DNA of 64,000 nucleotides from positions 2,421,001-2,485,000 of the forward strand of contig NZ_CP108423.1 in NCBI RefSeq assembly GCF_035917235.1, read 5' to 3'. Below the pieces are notes generated by a model. The model saw nothing but the letters and a program-made list of their open reading frames with translations, was not told the DNA's origin and searched no databases. The position numbers were made by a program, and so were the translations under genes. Numbering within the stretch: the stretch's first letter is position 1; the number at the start of each line of letters is the position of its first letter. Source of the stretch: Streptomyces sp. NBC_01294. Its GTDB lineage: Bacteria; Actinomycetota; Actinomycetes; Streptomycetales; Streptomycetaceae. Of the stretch, positions 8,301-18,074 are shown one piece after another.

Positions 8301-8345
8301 GCAACCCCCTGCCCGGCCCGCGGATTCCTTCCTAGCGTCGGGGAC

Positions 8346-9359
8346 ATGACCACGAACACCGCTCGCGCCGTCCACCAGATCGCCCGTCCCGTCGGCTTCC
8401 CCGCCGCGGCCGACTTCGCCTACGTCTCCTCCCCCGTCCCGGAGCCGGGCCCCGGCACCGCCCTGGTGGCGAACCTGCTGCTCTCCGTGGATCCGTATCA
8501 CCGCGGGATGATGGACGGCGGCGAGGGCGGCTTCGAGCTGGGCACCCCGCTGGAGGGACGCTCGGTGGGCCGGGTGATCGCCTCCCGCGACCCGGGCCTC
8601 GCCGAGGGCGACCTGGTCTTCCACCGCGCGGGCTGGCGTACGCACGCCCTCGTCACCCTCGGCGTGGACGGCACCCGCAAGCTGCGGGGCCACGCGGGCG
8701 TCCCCCTGGAGGCGTACCTGTCCATCCTGGGCGGCACGGGCCTGACCGCGTACGCGGCCCTGACCCGGACCGCGGCGCTGCGCCCGGGCGAGGACCTCTT
8801 CGTCTCGGCCGCCGCGGGCGGGGTGGGCACGGCCACCGGGCACATCGCCCGGCTGCTCGGCGCCCGCCGGATCATCGGCAGCGCGGGCTCGGCGGCCAAG
8901 GTCCGCCACCTCACCGGGGTACTCGGCTTCGACGCGGCCTTCGACTACCACGACGGCCCGGTCGGCGAGCAGCTCGCGAAGGCGGCGCCCGACGGCATCG
9001 ACGTCTACGTGGACAACGTGGGCGGCGAGCACCTGGCGGGTGCGATCGACTCGCTGCGCGAGTTCGGACGGATCGCCTGGGTGGGCGCCGTCTCCACCTA
9101 CAACGGCGACCGGTCCCCCGCCGCGCCCCGCAACCTCTTCGAGGTCGTCCACAAGTCGCTTCGGTTGGAAGGAGTATTGGTTCGCCATCACACCAATCTG
9201 CAGGACGAGCTGGAGGACTTCCTCGTCCCCCATCTGCGCAGTGGCCGGATCGGTACCGATACCACCGTTGTGCAGGGATTCGACCACACCGTGGACGCGT
9301 TCCGCGGCATGCTCCGCGGGGACAACATGGGCAAGATGCTCGTGCGGATCGACAGCTGA
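8346..9359 (+). CDS. NADP-dependent zinc-free MDR oxidoreductase (CurA/PTGR type)
   Basis: 337 residues, medium-chain reductase family without zinc ligands, resembling curcumin/dihydrocurcumin reductase and prostaglandin/leukotriene reductases that reduce activated C=C bonds with NADPH. YHRGMMDGG near residue 45, a Rossmann motif AAGGVGTATGHIARLLG at about 155-172, and YVDNVGGEHL are visible. Start ATG 8346 with a weak GGGGAC site. It is divergent from the LysR gene and probably controlled by it. The substrate is unknown. Confidence 0.85.
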   Translation: MTTNTARAVHQIARPVGFPAAADFAYVSSPVPEPGPGTALVANLLLSVDPYHRGMMDGGEGGFELGTPLEGRSVGRVIASRDPGLAEGDLVFHRAGWRTHALVTLGVDGTRKLRGHAGVPLEAYLSILGGTGLTAYAALTRTAALRPGEDLFVSAAAGGVGTATGHIARLLGARRIIGSAGSAAKVRHLTGVLGFDAAFDYHDGPVGEQLAKAAPDGIDVYVDNVGGEHLAGAIDSLREFGRIAWVGAVSTYNGDRSPAAPRNLFEVVHKSLRLEGVLVRHHTNLQDELEDFLVPHLRSGRIGTDTTVVQGFDHTVDAFRGMLRGDNMGKMLVRIDS

Positions 9360-9375
9360 TTCCGGCCACCCGGAA

Positions 9376-9397
9376 GTTCACCGAACTCTTACCGCAC
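9376..9397 (+). promoter_or_regulatory. PHO box (two 11-bp direct repeat units) upstream of phospholipase C
   Basis: GTTCACCGAAC followed in phase by TCTTACCGCAC. These match the 11-nt direct repeat unit bound by PhoP in Streptomyces (consensus about GTTCACC plus four). The first unit is a perfect GTTCACC; the second keeps T-ACC. The pair lies about 80 bp upstream of the phospholipase start. TAGACC at 9403-9408 could be the -10 element, placing the box over the -35 as expected for a PhoP-activated promoter. Confidence 0.7.
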
Positions 9398-9478
9398 GGA
9401 TGTAGACCTTTGGCGCGGTCCCCGTCACTCTTGCCGTCAATGTGCCGCCGGGGCACTTGAGTTGGAGGCGAGGGGCCA

Positions 9479-11509
9479 GTGACACCGATCAGCCGCAGAG
9501 GTTTCGTGGGAATCGGCGCCGGGCTGATGGCGGGGGCGACCCTGCCCGCGGCCCTGCCGGCGACGGCGGCCGCGGCCGCCGCGACCGGCACCATCACCGA
9601 CGTGAAGCACGTGGTGATCCTCATGCAGGAGAACCGCAGCTTCGACCACTACTTCGGCAGGCTGAAGGGTGTCCGCGGGTTCGGCGACCGCGCCGCCGGC
9701 AACATCCCGGGCGGCTGGGGCATGTTCAACCAGCCCAACTGGGGCGGCCGCCAGTACCCGTGGAAGCTGTCCGCCACCCCGCCGGCGGGCGGGGTCGACG
9801 GCGAGACCCTGGCCCAGTGCAACGGCGACCTCCCGCACAGCTGGACCTCGCAGCACGCGGCCTGGAACAAGGGCCGGATGGACAACTGGGTCCTCGGCGT
9901 GGCCAACACCCGCACCCTCGGCTACCTGGACCGGGGGGACATACCCTTCCACCACGGCCTCGCCGACCACTACACGATCTGCGACGCGTACTTCTGCTCC
10001 GCGCTCAGCGCGACCGGCCCGAACCGCACCTTCCTGTGGAGCGGCAAGATCGACGCCTCCAGCAAGGACGGCGGCGACGAGTCCGGGCTGACCTGGGAGA
10101 CGTACGCGGAGGCCCTCCAGCGGGCCGGCATGAGCTGGAAGGTCTACCAGAACGCCCAGGACAACTACGGGGACAACGGTCTGGCCTACTTCAAGAAGTT
10201 CACCGACGCGGCCCCCGGCAACCCGCTGTGGGACCGGGGCATGGGCTCCGTCCCCAAGGTCACCGGCTCCACCCCGGACGACATCGCGGCCGCGATCCGC
10301 GCCGACGTCCTCGCGGGCACCCTCCCCCAGGTGTCCTGGGTCGTGGCCAACGAGGCGTTCTCGGAGCACCCCTACGCCCCGCCCGGCGACGGCGCGCACT
10401 TCGTGGACCTGGTCTACCGCGCCCTGGCCGCGAACCCGGAGGTCTTCGACTCCACGGTCCTCTTCCTCAACTACGACGAGAACGACGGCTTCTTCGACCA
10501 CGTGCCGCCGCCGGTCGCCCCGCCGGGCACCCCCGGCGAGTACCTGGACGGCGCCCCGATCGGGCTCGGCTTCCGCGTGCCCATGCTGGTCATGTCCCCG
10601 TGGACCCGCGGCGGCTGGGTGAGCTCGGAGGTCTTCGACCACACCTCGGTCCTGCGGTTCATGGAGAAGTGGTCGGCCGCCCTCGGCACCCCCGCCACCT
10701 GTCCGAACATCAGCGCGTGGCGCCGCAAGGTGACCGGCGACCTGACCGGCGTCTTCGACTTCGCGCACCCGGTCTACGGGGTCCCCGCGGGCCTCCCGTC
10801 CACCGCCAAGGTGATCGGCCAGGCCACCTGCGGCCCGCTGCCCAACCCGGTGCCGCAGGACAACGCCCTGCCGGCGCAGGAGCCGGGCACCCGCCCGGCG
10901 CGGGCCCTGCCGTACCAGGTGAACGGCAACCTGGACCGCTTCGAGTTCGGGGCGGCCGGCAAGATCCTGGCCTGGTTCTCCATGACCAACCAGGGCGCCG
11001 AGGCGAAGCAGGCGGCGCACTTCTCGATCCACCCGCACCAGCACCGGGACACGGCGGCCTGGCAGTACACGGTCGACGCGGGCGCCACCGGCAGCGACTA
11101 CTTCAACATCGGCCTCGGCCACGGCTCCGGCAAGTACGACATCTCGATGTACGGGCCGAACCGCTTCCTGCGCCGCTTCATCGGCGACGCGTCGAAGGCG
11201 GGCAAGGACATCGAGGTCGCGGCCCGCTTCGCCGTGGAGCCGGGCACCGGCAAGACGGCCGTCTACTTCAGGATGAAGAACGCCTCCGCCTCACCCGTCA
11301 CCTTCACGATCCGCTCGAACGCCTATCGCACGGACGGCCCGTGGACCTACACGGTCCCGGCGAACTCCTCGCGCGAGGACTACTTCAACGCCGTGGCCTA
11401 CAGCAACGGCTGGTACGACTTCACGATCCTGGCCGACTCCGACGGCACCTGGTCGCGCCGCTACACCGGCCACATCGAGTCGGGCGCGCCGAGCATCTCG
11501 GGGTCGTAG
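9479..11509 (+). CDS. plcN: Tat-exported phosphocholine-specific phospholipase C
   Basis: 676 residues. Residues 1-36 form a twin-arginine signal (SRRGFVGIG, hydrophobic stretch, AAAAA). The phosphoesterase domain follows with MQENRSFDHYFG and DENDGFFDHVPPP, which hold metal and catalytic residues of the bacterial phospholipase C/acid phosphatase family. The last about 180 residues carry two C-terminal repeat domains of this family. The start is GTG 9479 with GGAGGCGAGG upstream. It hydrolyses phosphatidylcholine or sphingomyelin head groups outside the cell. A PHO box upstream implies induction under phosphate starvation, consistent with phosphate scavenging from lipids. The gene symbol is by family resemblance. 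Confidence 0.9.
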   Translation: MTPISRRGFVGIGAGLMAGATLPAALPATAAAAAATGTITDVKHVVILMQENRSFDHYFGRLKGVRGFGDRAAGNIPGGWGMFNQPNWGGRQYPWKLSATPPAGGVDGETLAQCNGDLPHSWTSQHAAWNKGRMDNWVLGVANTRTLGYLDRGDIPFHHGLADHYTICDAYFCSALSATGPNRTFLWSGKIDASSKDGGDESGLTWETYAEALQRAGMSWKVYQNAQDNYGDNGLAYFKKFTDAAPGNPLWDRGMGSVPKVTGSTPDDIAAAIRADVLAGTLPQVSWVVANEAFSEHPYAPPGDGAHFVDLVYRALAANPEVFDSTVLFLNYDENDGFFDHVPPPVAPPGTPGEYLDGAPIGLGFRVPMLVMSPWTRGGWVSSEVFDHTSVLRFMEKWSAALGTPATCPNISAWRRKVTGDLTGVFDFAHPVYGVPAGLPSTAKVIGQATCGPLPNPVPQDNALPAQEPGTRPARALPYQVNGNLDRFEFGAAGKILAWFSMTNQGAEAKQAAHFSIHPHQHRDTAAWQYTVDAGATGSDYFNIGLGHGSGKYDISMYGPNRFLRRFIGDASKAGKDIEVAARFAVEPGTGKTAVYFRMKNASASPVTFTIRSNAYRTDGPWTYTVPANSSREDYFNAVAYSNGWYDFTILADSDGTWSRRYTGHIESGAPSISGS

Positions 11510-11600
11510 CCGGTCGCAGACGGTCGTGGCCCGTCGCAGCGGGTCGCAGCGCCTCGTAGCCCGTCGCAGCCCGTCGCAGCCCGTCGCAGCCCGTCGTGGC
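11501..11600. repeat. Ten-copy 10-bp tandem repeat, unit ccgtcgcagc
   Basis: Ten contiguous decamers in perfect phase, from gggtcgtagc at 11501 to ccgtcgtggc at 11600. Most differ from ccgtcgcagc by at most two bases. The array starts within the last codons of the phospholipase gene, whose TAG stop is inside copy 1, and ends exactly where the opposing acetyltransferase stop begins, filling the whole convergent gap. No hairpin terminator is seen here. Confidence 0.9.
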
Positions 11601-12154
11601 TACAGGACGTCCCCGTCCCGCCAGTCGAAGTCGAGCCGCCCGGCGGGGTCCAGCCGGATCCCGCCGGGCGGCACCCACACGTACGTGGAGCCCTCCTCCT
11701 CGGGGAGCCGCACCGGCCCGTCCGGCGAGAGCGCCCCGATCCCGCCCGGCCACACCGCCCACCCGCGGGCGAGGTAGAGCCCGGCCCCCTCCTGCGACGC
11801 CGACAGCGCCCCGAGGACGTACGCCCGCGCGACGGTCCGCTCCAGCTCGGCCATGACCTGCCCGCCGAGCCCCCGCCGCCGCAGGCCGGCCCGTACGGCC
11901 ACGGCCTCGACGTACCCGGTCCGCAGGGCCCGCCCGCCGTGCACGACCCGCCGCTGCACCACACTGCCGTGCGCGACGAGGTCGCCCCCCGCGTCCCGGA
12001 CCAGCACGTGCATCCCGCCGAGCGCGTGCTCGAAGTCCTCGTCGCCGAAGTCCCCCTCGAAGGCGGCGTCCAGCAGGGCCCGCACCTCGCGGAGCTCGTC
12101 GTCGGTCAGCTCGGCGGTGTGCGCGACGCGCACGCCCGCGTCCCGGTCTCTCAT
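11600..12154 (-). CDS. AAC(2')-I-like aminoglycoside N-acetyltransferase (GNAT)
   Basis: 184 residues. It resembles mycobacterial AAC(2')-Ic (181 aa) as I remember it, along the whole length: EHALGGMH at 42-49, VVQRRVVHGGRALRTGYVEAV at about 65-85, the acetyl-CoA motif VRAGLRRRGLG at 87-97, LGALSAS at 114-120, LYLARGW at 126-132 and the C-terminal DWRDGDVL, matching DWRAGDVW. Enzymes of this group acetylate the 2'-amino group of aminoglycosides but may have a physiological role. ATG 12154 gives the family length; a longer frame has no support. It stands alone, convergent to the phospholipase. Confidence 0.8.
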   Translation of the reverse strand: MRDRDAGVRVAHTAELTDDELREVRALLDAAFEGDFGDEDFEHALGGMHVLVRDAGGDLVAHGSVVQRRVVHGGRALRTGYVEAVAVRAGLRRRGLGGQVMAELERTVARAYVLGALSASQEGAGLYLARGWAVWPGGIGALSPDGPVRLPEEEGSTYVWVPPGGIRLDPAGRLDFDWRDGDVL

Positions 12155-12263
12155 CCCGCGACCGTACCAAGGACCGCATTGCGGACGCCGGACGCCGTCC
12201 ACCGGCCGGAATCGGCCGACACGGCTCTGGCGGTCTGGACCATTGCCTCGGCACACTCGCCGC

Positions 12264-12965
12264 ATGTCGCCCGATACCCAGCAGTGGACCCCGATCCACG
12301 GCCAGCCGTACCGTCCCGCCCCCTACCGGCCCGAGCGGATGGTGAGCGCCGAATCGCTCGCGCGCGCCGCCGAGCTGCGGGCCCGCATGGACGAGCGGCG
12401 GACCGTACGCCACTTCTCCCCCGACCCGGTGCCCGAACAGGTGGTCCGGGACGCGATCGCGTGCGCGGCGACCGCCCCCTCCGGCGCCCACCAGCAGCCG
12501 TGGACCTTCGTCCTGGTCAAGGACCCGGCCGTACGGGAGCAGATCCGCGCCGCCGCCGAGCAGGAGGAGCTGATCTCCTACGACGGCCGCCTCGGCGACG
12601 AATGGCTGGCGGCCCTGCGCCCGCTCGGCACCGACGCCGTCAAGACCCACCTCACGGACGCCCCGTTCCTCGTCGTGGTCTTCCAGCAGCGCCACTGGCT
12701 CGGCCCGGACGGCACGAAGCGCAAGCACTACTACGTCGACGAGTCGGTCGGCATCGCGGTCGGCATGCTCCTGTCCGCCCTCCACCTGTCGGGCCTCGCC
12801 GCACTGATCCACACCCCGAGCCCGATGCGCTTCCTGAGCCACGTCCTGAACCGCCCGGCGAACGAGAAGGCCTTCGCGGTCATCCCGGTCGGCTACCCGG
12901 CCGCCGACTGCGAGGTCCCCGACCTGGTCCGCAAGTCCCTCGACCAGGTCATCGTGGAGGTCTAG
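12264..12965 (+). CDS. Nitroreductase-family FMN enzyme
   Basis: 233 residues. ERRTVRHFSPDPVP at about 44-57 and APSGAHQQPWTFVLV are the FMN-binding signatures of the nitroreductase fold; GLAALIHTPSPM contributes the later FMN contacts. The form resembles the iodotyrosine-deiodinase/BluB-like branch more than oxygen-insensitive NfsA/NfsB. Start ATG 12264; the upstream ribosome site is poor. The gene is monocistronic, ending before a strong terminator. The substrate is unknown. Confidence 0.85.
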   Translation: MSPDTQQWTPIHGQPYRPAPYRPERMVSAESLARAAELRARMDERRTVRHFSPDPVPEQVVRDAIACAATAPSGAHQQPWTFVLVKDPAVREQIRAAAEQEELISYDGRLGDEWLAALRPLGTDAVKTHLTDAPFLVVVFQQRHWLGPDGTKRKHYYVDESVGIAVGMLLSALHLSGLAALIHTPSPMRFLSHVLNRPANEKAFAVIPVGYPAADCEVPDLVRKSLDQVIVEV

Positions 12966-12981
12966 GCCGCCGGGGCGCCCC

Positions 12982-13049
12982 GTAAGGGCGACCGCCCCGG
13001 AAGGGCGACGGCCCCGGAAGGGCGACGGCCCCGGAAGGGCGACGGCCCC
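12982..13049. repeat. Four-copy 17-bp tandem repeat ggaagggcgacggcccc
   Basis: Three identical 17-mers preceded by one diverged copy (gtaagggcgaccgcccc), directly after the nitroreductase stop and running into the terminator stem. Each unit contains a small self-complementary part (GGGC...GCCC). Confidence 0.85.
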
Positions 13050-13078
13050 GCTCCGGACTTGGGGGTACCGGAGCGGGG
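13046..13078. terminator. Terminator between nitroreductase and pruA
   Basis: 11-bp arms CCCCGCTCCGG and CCGGAGCGGGG with an 11-nt loop, between two converging genes. It can serve both strands. Confidence 0.8.
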
Positions 13079-13100
13079 GCGGGGTTCAGCGGGGCGGAGG

Positions 13101-14732
<1,632 letters not shown>

Positions 14733-14763
14733 GGGGCTGGTAACTCCTTGACCTGGTTCTTGG

Positions 14764-15690
14764 CTAGTTCTTGGTGATCATCGAGCGGACGAAGAAGAGG
14801 AGGTTGGCCGGCTTCTCCGCGAGGCGGCGCATGAAGTAGCCGTACCAGTCCGTCCCGTACGCGGTGTAGACGCGCATCCGGTGGCCCTCGGCGGCGAGTC
14901 GCAGGTGCTCCTCGCTGCGGATGCCGTACAGCATCTGGAACTCGTACTCGTCCAGCTTGCGCCCGGCCTTGCGGGCGAGCTCCTGGCCGATGGCGATGAG
15001 ACGCGGGTCGTGGGACCCGATCATCGGGTAGCCCTCGCCGTCCATGAGGATTTTCAGGATCCGGACGTACGCCTTGTCGATCTCCGCCTTGTCCTGGTAC
15101 GCGACCTCGGCGGGCTCCTTGTAGGCGCCCTTCACGATCCGGACGCGGCTGCCGGCGTCGGCCAGGCGGCGGGCGTCGGCCTCCGTGCGGAAGAGGTAGG
15201 CCTGGATCACGCAGCCGGTCTGCGGGAAGTCCTTCCGCAGCTCCTCGTGGATGGCGAACATCGAGTCGAGGGTGGTGTGGTCCTCGGCGTCGAGCGTCAC
15301 GGTGGTGCCGATGGCGGCCGCGGCCTCGACGACCGGGCGGACGTTGGCGAGGGCCAGCTCGTGGCCGCCCTCCAGTGCCTGGCCGAACATCGACAGCTTG
15401 ACGGACATCTCGGCCTTCTCGCCGAGGCCGAGTGCCGCGAGACGCCCAATGAGCTGGAGGTAGGCGTCACGGGCGGCGTAGGACTGCTCCACCGCGGTGA
15501 TGTCCTCGCCCACGACGTCGAGGGTGACCTCAAGGCCGTTGCGTGTGAGGTCCTCGACGATCGGGATGACCTGGTCGACCGTCTCACCGGGGATGAACCG
15601 GTTCACCACGGGCTTGGTCACCGGGGCGGCAGAGACGATTCGGCGCATCTTGTCGCTGCGCGAAGCGGCGAGGATCACGGGACCCAGCAC
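14764..15690 (-). CDS. putB: Proline dehydrogenase (monofunctional)
   Basis: 308 residues, FAD-dependent beta/alpha barrel that oxidises proline to P5C and passes electrons to the membrane quinone pool. KLSMFGQALEGG, LDAEDHTTLDS, QAYLFRTEADA, RIVKGAYKEPAEVAY and GSHDPRLI are the conserved motifs of the family. The start is GTG 15690, placed 8 nt after a strong GGAGG; longer frames ignore that site. First gene of the proline catabolic operon, divergent from a PucR-type regulator. Confidence 0.95.
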   Translation of the reverse strand: MLGPVILAASRSDKMRRIVSAAPVTKPVVNRFIPGETVDQVIPIVEDLTRNGLEVTLDVVGEDITAVEQSYAARDAYLQLIGRLAALGLGEKAEMSVKLSMFGQALEGGHELALANVRPVVEAAAAIGTTVTLDAEDHTTLDSMFAIHEELRKDFPQTGCVIQAYLFRTEADARRLADAGSRVRIVKGAYKEPAEVAYQDKAEIDKAYVRILKILMDGEGYPMIGSHDPRLIAIGQELARKAGRKLDEYEFQMLYGIRSEEHLRLAAEGHRMRVYTAYGTDWYGYFMRRLAEKPANLLFFVRSMITKN

Positions 15691-15747
15691 GGGGCACCTC
15701 CAGCGGGTGGCAGAAGAAAAGCTCAAGTAAAACCACCGTGAAACCTA

Positions 15748-15782
15748 AGGATCGCTTTGATCCTCGGCCATCGACAGCTGTC
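15748..15782. promoter_or_regulatory. Dyads in the proline dehydrogenase/PucR divergent promoter
   Basis: AGGATC-N5-GATCCT at 15748-15764 and the 10-bp palindrome GACAGCTGTC at 15773-15782 lie midway in the 159-bp gap between the two genes. Either could be the binding site of the PucR-family regulator. The assignment is by position only. Confidence 0.4.
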
Positions 15783-15849
15783 ACGCATCCGTGTCCCGGA
15801 TCTCATACATCTGTCTGAAGAGCCCGTGCGGGGGTGGGAGAATGTCCGC

Positions 15850-17343
15850 GTGAAGGGCGATTACCAGGACCTGGTGGACGAGATCTCGGCGCTGCTCGGC
15901 GCCCCGGCGACCCTGGAGAACCGGGACTTCCGCCTGATCGCCTTCGGCGCGCACGACAGCGACAGCGATTCCGGCGAGCTCACGCTGGACCCGGTACGGA
16001 CCCGCTCGATCCTGACGCGGCAGTCGACGGCGGCGGTCCGCTCCTGGTTCGAGGGCTTCGGCATCGCCCGCGCCACCGGGCCCGTGCGGATCCCGGCGGC
16101 GCCCGACGCGGGGGTGTTCCGCGGACGGATCTGCCTCCCGGTGCGGTACCGGGGCATCGTCCAGGGCTACGTGTGGCTCCTCGACCAGGAGCCCGGCCAT
16201 CCCGGCCCCGAGCCGGCGGCGCTGGCCGCGGCCATGGAGGTGGCCGAGCGGATCGGGGTGCTGCTCGCCGAGGAGGCGAAGGCGGGGGCCGACCTGTCCC
16301 GGGAGTTCCTGGCGGTGCTCACGGCCGCGCGGGGCTGGCAGCAGGAGATGGCGGTGGCCGCGCTGCGGGTCGCCCTCGGCCCGGGCGGGGACGGGCTGCA
16401 CGCGGCGGTCTGCGTGGCGCCGTGGACCGGGGAGGCCCCGGCGTCGGTGCCGGGCGCGGCCGCGGTGTGCGTCGTACCGGGGCGGGGCGGGGCGGGCGCC
16501 GCCACCGGTCCGGGGACGGGGCACGGAGCGGGGCCTGCGCGCGCCCCGGCGCTGGCGGTCCTGCTCCGGCTGCGCTCGACGGACGCGCTGGGCCCGGCCC
16601 TGACGGCGGCGATGGCCAAGCTGCTGCCGCGCACGGCGGACCCAGCGGGCACGACCGGCGCCGGACCTTCGGGCGGGGCCGCGGGCGGGGCACCGGCGGG
16701 GGCATCGAGCGGGGCGGCCGCCGCGGCATCGGGCAAGTCCCCTGGCGGAGCCTCTGGCAAGTCGCCCGGCGGGGCCTCGGCCGCGGCATCGGGCGGCAAG
16801 TCGTCGGCCAGGTCCTCTGCCGGGGTACCCGCCGGGGCATCGGGCAAGTCCTCCGGCGGAGCCTCGGCCGCCGCCGCGCCGGCCAGGTCGCCGGCCGGGA
16901 GCGCCGTGGCCACGGCGTCCGCCGGCCACCGGATGACCGCCGGCGTCGCCGACCCCGTCCGGGGCCTCGCGGAGCTGCCCGCCGCCTGGGAGCAGGCCGT
17001 CGCCGCGGCCCGGGCGGCCGTCGCCCAGCCCCGGCTCGGCCCGGTCGCCCAGTGGTCGGCGATCGGCCCGTACCGGCTGTTGGCGACCCTCGCCGCCGAC
17101 CCGGTGGACGACCCGGCGGCCCGCACCCTGCTGACCCCGGCCCACCGCGAACTCGCCCGTACCGCCGAGGTGTTCCTGGACTGCGCCGGCCAGGCGGGCC
17201 GGGCGGCGGCCGCCCTGGGCATCCACCGCCAGACCCTCTACTACCGCCTCGCCCGGGTGGAGCAGCTGACCGGCCTCGACCTGGACGAGGGCGAGGACCG
17301 CCTGCTGCTCCACATGGTCCTCAAGGCCTCCCGCCTCGCCTGA
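15850..17343 (+). CDS. PucR-family transcriptional regulator of proline catabolism
   Basis: 497 residues. The C-terminal HTH of the PucR/CdaR family is clear ([20 protein letters not shown]) at about 455-475, preceded by a GGDEF-like fold domain. Between about 270 and 375 lies a long low-complexity Gly/Ser/Ala linker with repeated SGKSPGGAS and SGKSSGGAS units, not usual for the family. The start is GTG 15850 with GGGAG about 9 nt upstream. Divergent from putB-pruA; homologues in this position activate proline use in Streptomyces, so it is probably the proline-responsive activator. That role is inferred from position. Confidence 0.85.
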   Translation: MKGDYQDLVDEISALLGAPATLENRDFRLIAFGAHDSDSDSGELTLDPVRTRSILTRQSTAAVRSWFEGFGIARATGPVRIPAAPDAGVFRGRICLPVRYRGIVQGYVWLLDQEPGHPGPEPAALAAAMEVAERIGVLLAEEAKAGADLSREFLAVLTAARGWQQEMAVAALRVALGPGGDGLHAAVCVAPWTGEAPASVPGAAAVCVVPGRGGAGAATGPGTGHGAGPARAPALAVLLRLRSTDALGPALTAAMAKLLPRTADPAGTTGAGPSGGAAGGAPAGASSGAAAAASGKSPGGASGKSPGGASAAASGGKSSARSSAGVPAGASGKSSGGASAAAAPARSPAGSAVATASAGHRMTAGVADPVRGLAELPAAWEQAVAAARAAVAQPRLGPVAQWSAIGPYRLLATLAADPVDDPAARTLLTPAHRELARTAEVFLDCAGQAGRAAAALGIHRQTLYYRLARVEQLTGLDLDEGEDRLLLHMVLKASRLA

Positions 17344-17372
17344 GGGTGGGGGTTGCTTCCGGGCCCCACCCA

Positions 17373-18053
17373 AGAAGGTCGACCGGCCCGTGGTCGGCGA
17401 CCGCGACCCGTACCCGGCGCGCCTGGTGCTCGGTCTGGCGGGCCGAAGGTGCGGATACGCGGCACGGACTCCGCCGGCCGGGTGGAAGGGCTGGGCAAGG
17501 ACGTCACGCGACTGCGCCCCGGTGACGCGGTGTTCGGGGAGGCCGAGGGAGCGTTCGCCGCGTACGTGTGCGCCCCGGCCGACATGGTGGAGGCGAAGCC
17601 CGCCGACCTGACGTTCGAGCAGGCGGCCTCGGTCCCGCTCGCGGGGAACACCGCCCTCATGGGCCTGCGCGACCTGGGGCGCGTGCGGCCGGTACGGCGG
17701 GTCCTGGTCAACGGCGCGTCAGGCTGGGTGGGGACGTTCGCCGTCCAGATCGCCGAGGCGCTCGGCGCGGAGGTGACCGCCGTGTGCGGGACGAGGAACG
17801 TGGACCTGGTCCGGTCGCTCGACGCCGGCCACGTCGTCGACTGCTCCCGGGACGGCGCGTGCTGACGCCCGGGGTGAGGAGGGGACGCTCGTCCTCTCCG
17901 GTGGCGGCGTGTCCGAAGGCGGCAGCCTGCCGCGGCCGATGGCCCTCCTCGTGACGGGCCGGGCGCCGTCCCGTCCCCGTCCGCGAGGTGCCCGAGGCCA
18001 TCAGGTCCCTCGAAGTGGAGCACGCACGGGCGAAGGTGGTCATCACCGTGTGA
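17373..18053 (+). pseudogene. Decayed zinc-free quinone oxidoreductase/MDR gene
   Basis: Fragments of one MDR protein occur in order but in different frames: VDRPVVGD near the original N-terminus, a jump to PYPARLVLGL, a frameshift into KVRIRGTDSAGRVEGLGKDV, the Rossmann part VLVNGASGWVGTFAVQ and STRNVDLV-like residues up to HVVDCSRDG, then a stop. After a deletion of roughly 90 codons, TLVLSGGG resumes, and the natural C-terminus VPEAIRSLEVEHARAKVVITV (split here as VPEAIRSLEVE and HARAKVVITV) ends at TGA 18053. At least two deletions and two frameshifts are needed, and no start codon or ribosome site remains, so no product is expected. Confidence 0.85.
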
Positions 18054-18074
18054 CGGACAGCGCCGCTCGGGCGG

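Noticed and set aside
9437..11122. 561-residue minus-strand open frame over the phospholipase gene
   Set aside because: The plus-strand phospholipase has a Tat signal and family motifs; the antisense frame has none.
11501..11600. Possible CRISPR array
   Set aside because: The 10-bp units are contiguous without spacers and no cas gene is near; it is a simple tandem repeat.
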